Assembly (NCBI GenBank): GCA_023391285.1
Contig: JAEWBF010000141.1
Span: 1 to 35,357 of the forward strand
Length of the DNA stretch: 35,357 nt
Origin: Verrucomicrobiota bacterium
GTDB taxonomy: Bacteria; Verrucomicrobiota; Verrucomicrobiia; Opitutales; Opitutaceae
Reading direction: 5' to 3'
Shown: piece after piece, positions 23,995 to 33,191 of the stretch
How the letters are laid out: each line of letters begins with the position of its first letter
Numbering within the stretch: position 1 is the stretch's first letter
Notes under the pieces: generated by a model
Database searches by the model: none
Told to the model about the DNA's origin: nothing
The model's input: the letters and a program-made list of their open reading frames with translations, nothing else
Made by a program: the position numbers and the translations under genes

Positions 23995-24651
23995 TTACAT
24001 CAATCCCAGTTCGCGAGCCTTCAGCGCCGCCTGCGTGCGATCGAGCACGCCGAGTTTTCCGAGCACATTCGTCATGTGATTTTTCACCGTGCCTTCCGCG
24101 ATGTTCAGCTGCACGCCGATCTCCTTGTTGCTGAACCCGCCCGCCAGCAGCTTCAACACCGCCAGCTCACGTTCCGACAACGGTTCCGCCAATGCCGCCA
24201 ACGCGCGTTTCTCGCCATTCCCTGCGAGCCGGTTCAACTCCGCGATCATCCGCGCCGCCACCGTCGGCTCCAGCACCAACGTCCCTTGCGCCGCCGCGCG
24301 CACCGCCCGGCAAAGCTTTTCCGCCGAACACGCCTTCAACAAATACCCCAGCGCCCCCGCCCGCATCGCCTCGAAGATCTCCTGATCCTCCTCGAACGTC
24401 GTCAGCACCACCACGCGCATCGCCGGCGCCGCTTCCAAAATCCGCCGCGTCGCCTCCACTCCGCCCATCACCGGCATGCGCAAATCCATCAAAATCACAT
24501 CCGGCCCATGCGTCTTCGCCAAAGCCACCGCCCGCTCGCCGTTCTCCGCTTCCGCGACGATCTCGAAATCCGGCTGCAGCGCGAGCAGGGTCCGGAGCGC
24601 CTCGCGAAACAGCGACTGATCGTCGACCAGCATCAATCGAATCTTCGTCAT
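23995..24651 (-). CDS. NarL/FixJ-family response regulator
   Basis: 218 residues. Receiver with Asp10/Asp11, phosphoacceptor Asp56 in VILMDLRMPVMGG, TTFEED and YLLKACS (Lys). The C-terminal LuxR helix-turn-helix is LSERELAVLKLLAGGFSNKEI, then LNIAEGTVKNHMTNVLGKLGV, ending with RTQAALKARELGLM, typical of the NarL/LiaR group. The start overlaps the stop of the kinase gene by 4 bases (ATGA). It is expected to bind DNA as a phosphorylated dimer; CATGAC half-sites upstream of the kinase gene (25872-25904) are candidate targets. Confidence 0.94.
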   Translation of the reverse strand: MTKIRLMLVDDQSLFREALRTLLALQPDFEIVAEAENGERAVALAKTHGPDVILMDLRMPVMGGVEATRRILEAAPAMRVVVLTTFEEDQEIFEAMRAGALGYLLKACSAEKLCRAVRAAAQGTLVLEPTVAARMIAELNRLAGNGEKRALAALAEPLSERELAVLKLLAGGFSNKEIGVQLNIAEGTVKNHMTNVLGKLGVLDRTQAALKARELGLM

Positions 24652-25826
24652 GCCGGCACCTCGATCTTCAGCGAGAATCCGCCTTCGCTCCGATTTCCCG
24701 ATTCAACCTTCCCACCCAACACTTCGATCCGTTCGCGGATCCCGAGCAGCCCGAATCCGCGCGTCGTCATACCGTTCGCTCCCTTTCCATCGTCCGTGAT
24801 CGACACGCTCACACGGTCCGGCGCCGCGAAATCCACGGCCACTTCCGCCGCCGACGCCGCCGCGTGCTTCCGCACATTCGTCAAACCTTCCTGCACCGCG
24901 CGATAAAGCGCATGCGCCATTCCCGGCGGCAGCGCCCGCTCCACGCCCGCCACGCACACCGTCACCGGCAGATCCGACTCCGCCGCCAATCCGCGCAACG
25001 TCTCCGACAGCGTCAGCGTCGTCGCATCCGCGCGCAACGCCCCCACCGAGCGTCGCACGTCGTCCAGCGCTTCCCCCGCCAGACTCGCCGCCTTCAACAC
25101 CGCTCCGCGCGCCCGCTCCGGCTGCTCCGGCAACAACGCCACCGCCGCATCCAGCTGCGTTTTCACCACCGTCAGATAATGCCCCACGCCGTCGTGAATT
25201 TCCCGCGCGACGCGGTTCCGCTCCCGCGTCGTCGCAAGATCCTCCGCCTGCTCCGCATAATCGCGCAACTGTCGGTTCACCGCCTCCACCTCGGCGCGCA
25301 GTTGCTGCTGCCGCAATCTCCCCTCCACCGCCTGCCGCGCAATCACCGAAAAAATCGCGGTGAACACGAACGCCGCGCTATAATTCAACGCCGCTCGCGC
25401 CGCTCCTTCCCAGCCATACGGAATCGCAAACAGGCCGACGTTGATGCCGAACAGATAAACGCCCACCAGCACCGCGAACCGCGCCGGCAAATCGAAGATC
25501 GCCTGACTCATCAACGGCAGCGCCAGGATCCCGACAAACCCCCGCACCGGGCTCATCACGAGGATCATCGTCACCAGCGCGCATTGTCCGAGATAATACA
25601 ACACCGACGCCGCCGCGCCTCGCCCTTTGCCGAACTGCCCGGCCAACACCGCCACCGCCACGTGGATCGCCCCGAGCGCAAACACCACCGGCACCATCCA
25701 CTCGGAACGATACGTGTGCTGTTCTCCGAGAAAAGCCGCATAGCACGTCACCACCACCGTGCCATACGCGAACGCCCCGTAATAGCCCGCGTAGCGCTCG
25801 TGCTTCTGCTCCAAGGTCTCAGACAT
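24648..25826 (-). CDS. Membrane histidine kinase (HisKA_3, DesK/LiaS-like)
   Basis: 392 residues from ATG 25826; a GTG eight codons upstream is in frame but less likely. Five or six hydrophobic helices (about 18-165) form a MASE-like membrane sensor without a large outside loop. A coiled coil follows, then HisKA_3 with VAREIHDGVGHYLTVVKTQLDAA, phosphoacceptor His211, and HATPase_c with YRAVQEGLTNVRKHA, DDGKGA and GFGLLGIRERIEVLGG. This layout is that of DesK- and LiaS-type kinases that sense membrane state. It is coupled to its LuxR-type regulator by an ATGA overlap and divergent from the ABC exporter at 26004. Confidence 0.93.
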   Translation of the reverse strand: MSETLEQKHERYAGYYGAFAYGTVVVTCYAAFLGEQHTYRSEWMVPVVFALGAIHVAVAVLAGQFGKGRGAAASVLYYLGQCALVTMILVMSPVRGFVGILALPLMSQAIFDLPARFAVLVGVYLFGINVGLFAIPYGWEGAARAALNYSAAFVFTAIFSVIARQAVEGRLRQQQLRAEVEAVNRQLRDYAEQAEDLATTRERNRVAREIHDGVGHYLTVVKTQLDAAVALLPEQPERARGAVLKAASLAGEALDDVRRSVGALRADATTLTLSETLRGLAAESDLPVTVCVAGVERALPPGMAHALYRAVQEGLTNVRKHAAASAAEVAVDFAAPDRVSVSITDDGKGANGMTTRGFGLLGIRERIEVLGGKVESGNRSEGGFSLKIEVPA

Positions 25827-25871
25827 CGCCGCGAAACTAACATGCCTCACCCGCTTGGCGATATAGGAAGG

Positions 25872-25904
25872 AAGTCATGCAGAGCCATGACCTCGACATG
25901 ACTT
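25872..25904. promoter_or_regulatory. Candidate operator: three CATGAC half-sites
   Basis: In the 177-base gap between the divergent kinase and ABC exporter genes are AAGTCATG (25872-25879), CATGAC (25886-25891) and CATGACTT (25897-25904). The outer two are an exact 8-bp inverted repeat. The inner and right half-sites are direct repeats 11 bp apart, one helical turn. Such spacing suits a dimeric regulator; the LuxR-type regulator of this pair is the obvious candidate. Which of the two divergent genes it controls is unknown. Confidence 0.45.
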
Positions 25905-26003
25905 CGCGGCGTTCCAAAACGATCCCGCGGTCGCTACACTTCCCCCTTGACCAGCCCCATCGCCGCAGCCCGCCCTTTTCATTTTGGTCGCCGTCCCACT
26001 TCC

Positions 26004-26924
<921 letters not shown>

Positions 26925-26950
26925 GCTCCGCTCCTCAACCTCACGCTCCG

Positions 26951-28315
26951 ATGTCTCCGACGCTCGTCCTTCTCCGCAAAAACCTGCTGATGTTCTGGCG
27001 CTCCAAACCCGCCGTCATCATCACGTTTCTCGTCCCCATCATCCTCGTCGCACTCTTCGGCCACGTCTTCGGCCTGTATCGCCAGGAGTCCGGCCCCACC
27101 GGCATCCCGCTCGCCGTCGTCAACGCCAGCACTCACCCCGGCGCGGAAAAACTTCTCGCCGCACTCCGCGCCGAAAAAACCTTCCGCCTCATCTCCACCA
27201 CCCGCGACGCCGACAACACCGAGCGCCCGCTCACCGAAGCCGACGCCCGCGCCGCCCTCGCCAACAACGACTATCGCTACGCCCTCATCATTCCGTCCGA
27301 TCTCATTTCCGAATCCGGTTTCGGCCTCCATCTCGTGTTCCTCACCAATCCGCGCAACGAAATCGAAGCGCAGATGGTCAACGGCATCCTCCAGAAAACC
27401 ATCTTCACCGAGGTCCCACAGCTCCTCGGCCAGTCGCTTCAATCCAGCGCCCGCCAGCGCATCGGCTCCGTTCCGATGGACAACTTCAACCGCTCCATCG
27501 CCACCGCCATCGCCAACGCCTTCGGCGGCGACGCCACCGCGATCCAACAACAAATCGAACAAGGCAATCTCCTGCCCGCCGACGCCACTTCCGCCTCTCC
27601 GCCTTCCACCGATTCCACCGCTTCCTCTGCGCCGCAATCTTCCTCCGCCGACGTCCTCAGTCGTATCCTGAATTTCGAGACAGAACAGATCGCCGGCAAG
27701 GAAGTGCAAAAACCCATGGCCGCCCGCCTCGTCGGCGGCTACGCCATCATGTTTCTCCTCTTCGCCGTCAGCGGCTCCGCCACCTCGTTTTTCGAAGAGA
27801 AAAACACCGGCGTCTTTCAACGTCTCCTTTCCTCCCCCGTTCGCCCTTCGCACATCATCTGGGCACGATTCTGGTTCGGCCTGATCCTCGGCTTGATCCA
27901 AGTCAGCGTTCTCTTCCTCGCCGGCAATTTTCTCTACGATCTCGAAATCGCGCAGCACCTCGTTCCGCTTTTCGCCGTCGCCCTCGCCTCCGCCGCCGCC
28001 TGCTCCGCCTTCGGTCTTTTCGTCGTCGCCATCGCTCCCAACGCCGACGCCGCCAGCCCCAGCGCCACCTTCATCGTTCTCTCGATGAGCGCCATCGGCG
28101 GCGCCTGGTTTCCCGTCAGCTTCATGCCCGACTACATCCAGTCGTTTAGCAAGCTCACCCTCGTTTACTGGTCCGTCGAGGGCTTCACCGACGTCCTGTG
28201 GGCGAGTCGTCCCCTCTCCGCCGTTCTCCCGCACATCGGCATCCTCACCGGCATCGCCGCCGCCGTGATGGCTTTTTCGATCTGGCGCTTCCGCCGCAAT
28301 CGCATGTTCGAGTAA
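26951..28315 (+). CDS. ABC-2 type permease (DrrB/YhiH-like), large outside domain
   Basis: 454 residues. Helix 1 (about 20-38, AVIITFLVPIILVALFGHVFG) is followed by a ~215-residue extracytoplasmic domain, then about five helices from MAARLVGGYAIMFLLFAVSGSATSFFEEKNTGVFQRLLSSPV, the ABC2_membrane hallmark, to AAVMAFSIWRFRRNRMFE. This is the ABC2_membrane_3 arrangement. The outside domain includes a low-complexity Ser/Ala/Pro/Thr stretch (about nucleotides 27583-27655), presumably a flexible linker. Partner of the preceding ATPase gene. Confidence 0.92.
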   Translation: MSPTLVLLRKNLLMFWRSKPAVIITFLVPIILVALFGHVFGLYRQESGPTGIPLAVVNASTHPGAEKLLAALRAEKTFRLISTTRDADNTERPLTEADARAALANNDYRYALIIPSDLISESGFGLHLVFLTNPRNEIEAQMVNGILQKTIFTEVPQLLGQSLQSSARQRIGSVPMDNFNRSIATAIANAFGGDATAIQQQIEQGNLLPADATSASPPSTDSTASSAPQSSSADVLSRILNFETEQIAGKEVQKPMAARLVGGYAIMFLLFAVSGSATSFFEEKNTGVFQRLLSSPVRPSHIIWARFWFGLILGLIQVSVLFLAGNFLYDLEIAQHLVPLFAVALASAAACSAFGLFVVAIAPNADAASPSATFIVLSMSAIGGAWFPVSFMPDYIQSFSKLTLVYWSVEGFTDVLWASRPLSAVLPHIGILTGIAAAVMAFSIWRFRRNRMFE

Positions 28316-28417
28316 CACCCTCTCGCCTCCCGCTTTCTTGGCATTCTCTGCGCGCCGTTTGTCATTCCAGCCCGCGCGCGTTGCGACCCCTCCCCGCTCA
28401 CATAGGCTTGGGGCGCC

Positions 28418-28993
28418 ATGAACGACGTTTACCCCAAGGAAAAAAAACTGCCGCTCATCCCGGCAGTCATCATCGGAGCCCTCGCGGCCGCCCTCGTTGT
28501 CGTCGTGTTCGCCTTCATGAATCGGGTCAACGCCGCCGACATCCGCCGCGCCGAGGTCGAGGGCGAACTCACCGTGGCTCGCGCCGAAATCGAACAACTC
28601 CAAACCCAGCTCGCCGAAGCCCGCTCCGCCGCCTCCGTCGCCCAAACCCAGGCCAACGAAACCAAAACCCTCCTCTCTCAGATCCAGGTCCAACTCTCCG
28701 AATCCCGCGCTGAGCTCGCACGCACCCAACGCCAATGGGACGAATCCCGCTCCGCCGCGGCTCAGCTGAGATCCGAATTACAACAGGCCACCGTGCACGC
28801 CCGCGAGGTCCGCGCAAAAGCCGACGAGGTCGAAACCGAACACGCCAAACTCAACCGCCAGCTCGCCGACACCAAGGTCGAAATGCTCCAAGCCCGCCGC
28901 GAAGCCGACCAAGCCAAATCGAAACTCGCCGAAGTTCAGGCGCGTCTCGACGCCGCTCAAGCCCAGCTCGCCGCTCCCGCGAAAAGACGCTGA
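28418..28993 (+). CDS. Single-span coiled-coil protein 1
   Basis: 191 residues: a short basic N-terminus (MNDVYPKEKKL), one helix about 12-34 (PLIPAVIIGALAAALVVVVFAF), and about 150 residues of uninterrupted predicted coiled coil rich in Ala, Glu, Gln and Arg (ELTVARAEIEQLQTQLAEAR, ..., SKLAEVQARLDAAQAQLA), ending AKRR. N-in topology puts the coil in the periplasm. It is clearly related to the protein at 29166, with the same layout, repeat style (QLAEAR) and basic tail. A stretched-out spacer or scaffold role is plausible. It lies between two ABC exporters, has its own terminator, and shows no known family. Confidence 0.8.
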   Translation: MNDVYPKEKKLPLIPAVIIGALAAALVVVVFAFMNRVNAADIRRAEVEGELTVARAEIEQLQTQLAEARSAASVAQTQANETKTLLSQIQVQLSESRAELARTQRQWDESRSAAAQLRSELQQATVHAREVRAKADEVETEHAKLNRQLADTKVEMLQARREADQAKSKLAEVQARLDAAQAQLAAPAKRR

Positions 28994-29028
28994 CACCCGC
29001 CTCGGTCGGAACCGCTCCGCTCCCCCTC

Positions 29029-29060
29029 GCGCGCTGCCCCTCCGCAGCGCGCTTTTTTTT
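29029..29060 (+). terminator. Rho-independent terminator after coiled-coil gene 1
   Basis: Perfect 9-bp stem GCGCGCTGC (29029-29037) and GCAGCGCGC (29044-29052), loop of 6 bases, followed directly by eight T. A textbook intrinsic terminator 36 bases after the stop. It means the second coiled-coil gene has its own promoter. Confidence 0.9.
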
Positions 29061-29165
29061 CGCAGCACCTTCGCCTTCAACATTCGCCGCTCCGCATTCC
29101 ACCGACGCAAACGCCGGGTTTGTCCCTATACCGAGCGCAATCGAACAGGTGTAAATTCCGCCGCC

Positions 29166-29762
29166 ATGAACGATCGCTCCACCCCTGCTACCCGCCCCAA
29201 ATCCTCCATCGTTCCCGTTGTCATCAGCCTGCTCCTCGCGCTCGCCGCCGTCATCGCGGCCGTCGTGTTGTGGGGGCGTGTCGGCGAAGCGAATACACGC
29301 ATCGGCGACAGCGAAACTCGCGTCGCCGAAGCCCAGGCCGAAACCGCCGAGCTTCGATCCCAACTCGCCGAAGCCCGGAGCCAGGCCGACACCGCTCAAA
29401 AACAACTCGAAGAAGCGCGACTCGCATCCTCCAAACTCGAGACGCAGCTTTCCGAAGCCCGCGCCAACGCCGCCCAACTCCAGAAGCAAATCGAGGAGGA
29501 AAAAGCCAACACGGGTCGCGTTCGCTCCCAGCTCGAGAAGTCCGAAGCTTACGGCCGCGACGTCCGCACGCAGGCCGACGAAGCGCAAACCGCCACCGCT
29601 CGGCTCCGCAAGGAAGCCGAAGACGCGAAAGCCGCCGTGGCCGAAGCGCAACGCCAGGTCGACGCCGCGAAATCGCAAGCCTCCGATCTCCAATCGCGCC
29701 TCGAACAAGCCCAGGCCCAGATCGCCGAACTCCAACAAGCCGGCTCCAAAAAACGCCGCTGA
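29166..29762 (+). CDS. Single-span coiled-coil protein 2
   Basis: 198 residues: basic N-terminus (MNDRSTPATRPKSS), one helix about 15-37 (IVPVVISLLLALAAVIAAVVLW), then ~150 residues of coiled coil built from near-repeats such as SQLAEARSQADTAQKQLEEAR and TQLSEARANAAQLQKQIEEE, ending GSKKRR. A paralogue of the protein at 28418, which shares the MND start, helix position, coil and basic end. It is a separate transcription unit between two strong terminators. Function unknown; the twin arrangement suggests a duplication followed by separate use, possibly as hetero-oligomers. Confidence 0.8.
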   Translation: MNDRSTPATRPKSSIVPVVISLLLALAAVIAAVVLWGRVGEANTRIGDSETRVAEAQAETAELRSQLAEARSQADTAQKQLEEARLASSKLETQLSEARANAAQLQKQIEEEKANTGRVRSQLEKSEAYGRDVRTQADEAQTATARLRKEAEDAKAAVAEAQRQVDAAKSQASDLQSRLEQAQAQIAELQQAGSKKRR

Positions 29763-29777
29763 CGATCACCGATGGAG

Positions 29778-29803
29778 GCGCGGTGCCCTCACCGCGCATT
29801 TTT
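29778..29803 (+). terminator. Hairpin terminator after coiled-coil gene 2
   Basis: Perfect 8-bp stem GCGCGGTG (29778-29785) and CACCGCGC (29790-29797) with loop CCCT, followed by ATTTTT. It lies 16 bases after the stop of the second coiled-coil gene and is backed up by a second terminator three bases on. Confidence 0.8.
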
Positions 29804-29805
29804 CA

Positions 29806-29832
29806 GCGACTCCTCCCCGGAGTCGCTTTTTT
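29806..29832 (+). terminator. Second tandem terminator
   Basis: Perfect 8-bp stem GCGACTCC (29806-29813) and GGAGTCGC (29819-29826), 5-base loop, then six T. In tandem with the hairpin at 29778. Read-through into the following ABC exporter should be very low. Confidence 0.9.
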
Positions 29833-29885
29833 CTTCCCCTCTCGCCGTCTTGCCCGCCGCCGCATTCCTTCTTCACTCCACCCGC

Positions 29886-30842
29886 ATGCCCGCGCCCAAC
29901 GCCGAGATTTCGCGCGCCACTCCTTCGCGCGAAAACATCATCCGCGCTCGCGGTGTGCAAAAACGTTTCGGCGACTTCGCCGCGCTCCAGTCCCTCGATT
30001 TCGAGGTCCGTCGCGGCGAATGCGTCGGCCTGATCGGCCCCAACGGCGCCGGCAAATCCACCTTCATCGGCTGCCTCTACGGCGTCGTCGTCCGCACCGC
30101 CGGCGAACTCGAAATCTTCGGCCTCGATCCCGCTCGCAACGCCCGCGCCATCAAGCAACGCCTCGGCGTCGTCCCGCAGGAAAACGCCTTGGACGAAGAA
30201 CTCACCGTCGTCGAAAACCTCCAACTCTACGCCCGCTTCGTCGGCCTCGATCGCCCGCGCGCCAAGCCGCGCATCGACGAACTGCTCGCGCACATGTCGC
30301 TCGATCACAAACGCGACGCGATGATCAAGACGCTCTCCGGCGGCATGAAGCGCCGCCTCGCCTTCGTCCGCGCCCTCCTCGCCGATCCCGAACTCCTCAT
30401 CCTCGACGAACCCACCACCGGTCTCGATCCCGCCGTCCGCCACCTGCTCTGGGAAAAAGTGCTCTCCTTCCGCCACGCCGGCAAAACCGTCCTCGTCACC
30501 ACGCACTACATGCACGAGGCCGAAATCCTCTGCGACCGCATCGTTATCCTCAACCGCGGCCACGTCGTCGCCGCCGGCGCGCCCCGCGAACTCATCGCGC
30601 GCGAAACGCCCGGCTTCGTCGCCATCTTCGAACAGGATCACGAATCAACCCTTCGCCCTCACGTCGCCGAAAATTGGATACTCTTCCGCCAGGGTCGCCA
30701 GTGCTGCGTCCGCGCGCCTTCCATCGACGACCTCGTCGCGCTGCAACGCCGCGCCGGCCCCACCGCCCTTCAGCTTCGCCCCGCGAATCTCGAGGATGTC
30801 TATCTGAAACTCACCGGCCAGGAGCTCGATGACGATGAGTGA
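29886..30842 (+). CDS. ABC exporter ATP-binding protein 2
   Basis: 318 residues from ATG 29886; the open frame upstream covers the terminators and is rejected. Motifs: Walker A GPNGAGKST (51-59), Q-loop VVPQEN (95-100), signature LSGGM (150-154), Walker B LILDEP (171-176) and switch His207 in VTTHYMHEAEIL. The layout resembles NodI/DrrA-type exporters, with a ~95-residue C-terminal extension ending LQLRPANLEDVYLKLTGQEL. It overlaps the permease gene start by 14 bases (or 8, if the second ATG is used), showing tight coupling. It is not a close copy of the ATPase at 26004. Confidence 0.94.
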   Translation: MPAPNAEISRATPSRENIIRARGVQKRFGDFAALQSLDFEVRRGECVGLIGPNGAGKSTFIGCLYGVVVRTAGELEIFGLDPARNARAIKQRLGVVPQENALDEELTVVENLQLYARFVGLDRPRAKPRIDELLAHMSLDHKRDAMIKTLSGGMKRRLAFVRALLADPELLILDEPTTGLDPAVRHLLWEKVLSFRHAGKTVLVTTHYMHEAEILCDRIVILNRGHVVAAGAPRELIARETPGFVAIFEQDHESTLRPHVAENWILFRQGRQCCVRAPSIDDLVALQRRAGPTALQLRPANLEDVYLKLTGQELDDDE

Positions 30843-31611
30843 ACTCTCCATCTCCCTCCGCCTCGGCTGGCACGTCGTCGTCCGCAACTGGACCGTCTAC
30901 AAAAAAGACTTCGTCGCCAACATCTCGCCCACCCTCGCCGATCCCGCCCTCCTGCTCACGACGCTCGGCATGGGATTGTCACCCTTCATCGGCGGCATCA
31001 ACGGCCTCACCTACGCCCAATACCTCGCACCCGGCATGGTCGCCACCACCGCGCTGTTCTCCGCGTTCTTCGACAGCAGTTACGGGTTCTACGTGCGCAT
31101 GACGTTTGAATCCATCTTCAAGGCCATGCTCACCACGCCCATCGGCGTGCGCGAAGTCGTTATCGGCGAATTCCTCTGGTCCGCCATCCGCGCCGGCCTC
31201 ATGGGCGGCTCCGTGGGTCTCGTCCTCGCCGTCATGGGCCTCCTGCCGAATCTCTGGGCCCTCCTCGCGTTCCCCTTCATCGCCGGAACGCTCGCCATCC
31301 CCTGCGCCGCCATCGGCCTCCTCGCCGCCGGTTTCGTGCGCAACATGAACCAGTTTCAAACGGTTTATTCCTTCCTCATCGCTCCGATCTTCTATCTCTC
31401 CGCGGTTTTCTTCCCGCTCGATGATCGCCCATTCCTCGGCACCCTCGTCAATCTCTCGCCGTTCTACCACGGCGTTCGCCTCGCCCAAATGACCGCCTGG
31501 GGCCGCTGGGACTGGGCAGAACTCGTCCTCCACATCGTCGCCCTCCTCGCCTTCAGCCTCGTCCTCGGCCTCTGGGCTTCCCGCCGCATCCACCGCAAAC
31601 TGATCTCCTGA
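30829..31611 (+). CDS. ABC-2 type permease (NodJ-like)
   Basis: 260 residues from ATG 30829 (MTMSELSISL); an alternative ATG is two codons on. A compact six-helix ABC2_membrane protein: after WTVYKKDFVANISPTLADPALLLTTLGMGL come QYLAPGMVATTALFSAFFDSSYGFYVRMTFE, the conserved coupling region MLTTPIGVREVVIGEFLW, further helices, and PIFYLSAVFFPLDDRPFLGTLVNLSPFYHGVRLAQ, the family C-terminal signature. NodJ-type permeases with NodI-type ATPases export lipo-oligosaccharides or other polar lipids in some bacteria; the substrate here is unknown. Confidence 0.92.
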   Translation: MTMSELSISLRLGWHVVVRNWTVYKKDFVANISPTLADPALLLTTLGMGLSPFIGGINGLTYAQYLAPGMVATTALFSAFFDSSYGFYVRMTFESIFKAMLTTPIGVREVVIGEFLWSAIRAGLMGGSVGLVLAVMGLLPNLWALLAFPFIAGTLAIPCAAIGLLAAGFVRNMNQFQTVYSFLIAPIFYLSAVFFPLDDRPFLGTLVNLSPFYHGVRLAQMTAWGRWDWAELVLHIVALLAFSLVLGLWASRRIHRKLIS

Positions 31612-31645
31612 CGTCCCCAAAAAATCCCCCCGCGCCCAATCCAAC

Positions 31646-31820
31646 GTGTAACCTATTAGGTTACACCACCCCACCCCGCTCCCGCTCTCCCTCGGAAACC
31701 CGCCTCTGCGCCCCGCCAACAGTGTAACCTATTAGGTTACACGCTCCCACTGCGGCCCACTCCGTTTCCCTCCGCAGATCACCGTTCGCTCTCCCGATAG
31801 TGTAACCTATTAGGTTACAC
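31646..31820. repeat. Three copies of a perfect 21-bp palindrome before proA
   Basis: Identical sites at 31646-31666, 31722-31742 and 31800-31820, each with arms GTGTAACCTA and TAGGTTACAC around a central T. Start-to-start distances are 76 and 78 bases; the two spacers (55 and 57 bases) are pyrimidine-rich but not repeats of each other. The sites are strikingly AT-rich compared with surrounding sequence. The array starts 35 bases after the second permease and ends 83 bases before the proA start. Operators for a dimeric repressor, a structural/nucleoid site or small mobile palindromes are all possible. Confidence 0.85.
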
Positions 31821-31903
31821 GTTCGCGCTTCGCGGCGCTGGGTCGTCGACAATTCTTTTCGTGTCTTTCCGGCGTTTCGTGGTTTCTTCGCCCTTCACGT
31901 CCC

Positions 31904-33181
31904 ATGTCCGCCGATCTCGCCCAGCTCGTCACTTCCATCGCCCAACGCGCCCGCCACGCGTCGTTCTCGCTCGCGATCGCGCCAACGTCCGCGAAAAACG
32001 CCGCGCTGGCCGACCTCGCCGACCGCCTGACACGTGCCGCCGACACCCTCATCGCCGCCAACCAGCGCGACCTCGCCGCGGCCCAGGAAAACAATCTCTC
32101 CTCCGCCCAGATCGATCGTCTCACCCTCACGCCCGCGCGCCTCACCCAACTCGCCGCCAGCGTCCGCGAGGTCGCGGATCTCCCCGATCCCGTCGGCGAA
32201 CTCCTCGAGGAAACCACCCGCCCCAACGGCCTCCTCCTCAAAAAAGTCCGCGTGCCCATCGGCGTCATCGGCATTGTCTACGAAGCCCGCCCCAACGTCA
32301 CCATCGACTGCGCCGTCCTCTGCCTGAAGAGCGGCAACGCCGCCATTCTCCGCGGCGGCAAGGAGTGCTTCCACACCAACACCGCCCTCGCCGCCCTCAT
32401 CTCCGAATCGCTTGCCGCGGCTTCGCTGCCCGTCGACGCCGTGCAACTCATCCCCACCACCGATCGCGCCGCGCTCACCACGCTCCTCAAGCTCGACTCG
32501 CTGATCCACTGCATCATCCCCCGCGGGGGCGAGAGCCTCATCCGCTTCGTCGCCGACAACAGCACGATTCCCGTCATCAAACATTTCAAAGGGGTCTGCT
32601 TCGTCTACGTCGATCGCTCCGCCGATCTCGTGATGGCGGAACAAATTCTCGTCAACGCCAAGACCCAGCGCCCCGGAGTCTGCAACGCCGCCGAACAGCT
32701 CCTCGTCCATCGCGACGTCGCCGAGACGTTCCTCCCCGCCGCCGCCCGCGCCTTGATCGCCGCCAAGAACGTTCAGCTTCGCTGCGACCCCGCCAGCGCC
32801 GCCATTCTCGCGCGTCACCAGATTCCCACTACGCCCGCGACCGACGCCGACTACACGGCCGAGTTCCTCGATTACATCCTCGCCGTCCGCGTCGTCGATT
32901 CGCTCGAGACGGCCATCGCCACGATCAACCGCGACAGCTCCGGCCACAGCGATGCGATCATCACCGCCGACCAGCCCGCCGCCGCCAAATTCCTCGCCGC
33001 CGTCGATAGCGCCGCCGTCATGTGGAACGCCTCCACGCGCTTCAACGACGGCTTCGAATTCGGCCTCGGCGCCGAAATCGGCATCAGCACCGATCGTCTG
33101 CACGCGCGCGGCCCCATGGGTCTGCGCGAGCTCTGCAGCTACAAGTGGCTCGTCACCGGCACCGGCCAAACCCGCGGCTAA
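31904..33181 (+). CDS. proA: Glutamate-5-semialdehyde dehydrogenase (gamma-glutamyl phosphate reductase)
   Basis: 425 residues, normal for ProA. Motifs: VRVPIGVIGIVYEARPNVT near 116-133, LKSGNAAILRGGKE (141-154), HCIIPRGGESLI, and the catalytic NAKTQRPGVCNAAEQLL with Cys260. The C-terminal AVMWNASTRFNDGFEFGLGAEIGIST and GPMGLRELCSYKW are highly conserved. It reduces gamma-glutamyl phosphate with NADPH in proline synthesis. proB is not adjacent; the left side carries the triple palindrome and the right side a REP-like element. Proline is also an osmoprotectant, which fits the stress flavour of the window, but this is only a remark. Confidence 0.96.
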   Translation: MSADLAQLVTSIAQRARHASFSLAIAPTSAKNAALADLADRLTRAADTLIAANQRDLAAAQENNLSSAQIDRLTLTPARLTQLAASVREVADLPDPVGELLEETTRPNGLLLKKVRVPIGVIGIVYEARPNVTIDCAVLCLKSGNAAILRGGKECFHTNTALAALISESLAAASLPVDAVQLIPTTDRAALTTLLKLDSLIHCIIPRGGESLIRFVADNSTIPVIKHFKGVCFVYVDRSADLVMAEQILVNAKTQRPGVCNAAEQLLVHRDVAETFLPAAARALIAAKNVQLRCDPASAAILARHQIPTTPATDADYTAEFLDYILAVRVVDSLETAIATINRDSSGHSDAIITADQPAAAKFLAAVDSAAVMWNASTRFNDGFEFGLGAEIGISTDRLHARGPMGLRELCSYKWLVTGTGQTRG

Positions 33182-33191
33182 CCCGCCCTCC

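Noticed and set aside
31646..31820. CRISPR array or repeated coding unit: three repeats, and the minus strand reads CNLIGYT at each copy
   Set aside because: Repeats are fully palindromic 21-mers with spacers of 55 and 57 bases, only three copies and no cas gene. The repeated heptapeptide is a by-product of the palindrome; the 76-base spacing shifts frame between copies 1 and 2, so it is not a tandem peptide repeat.
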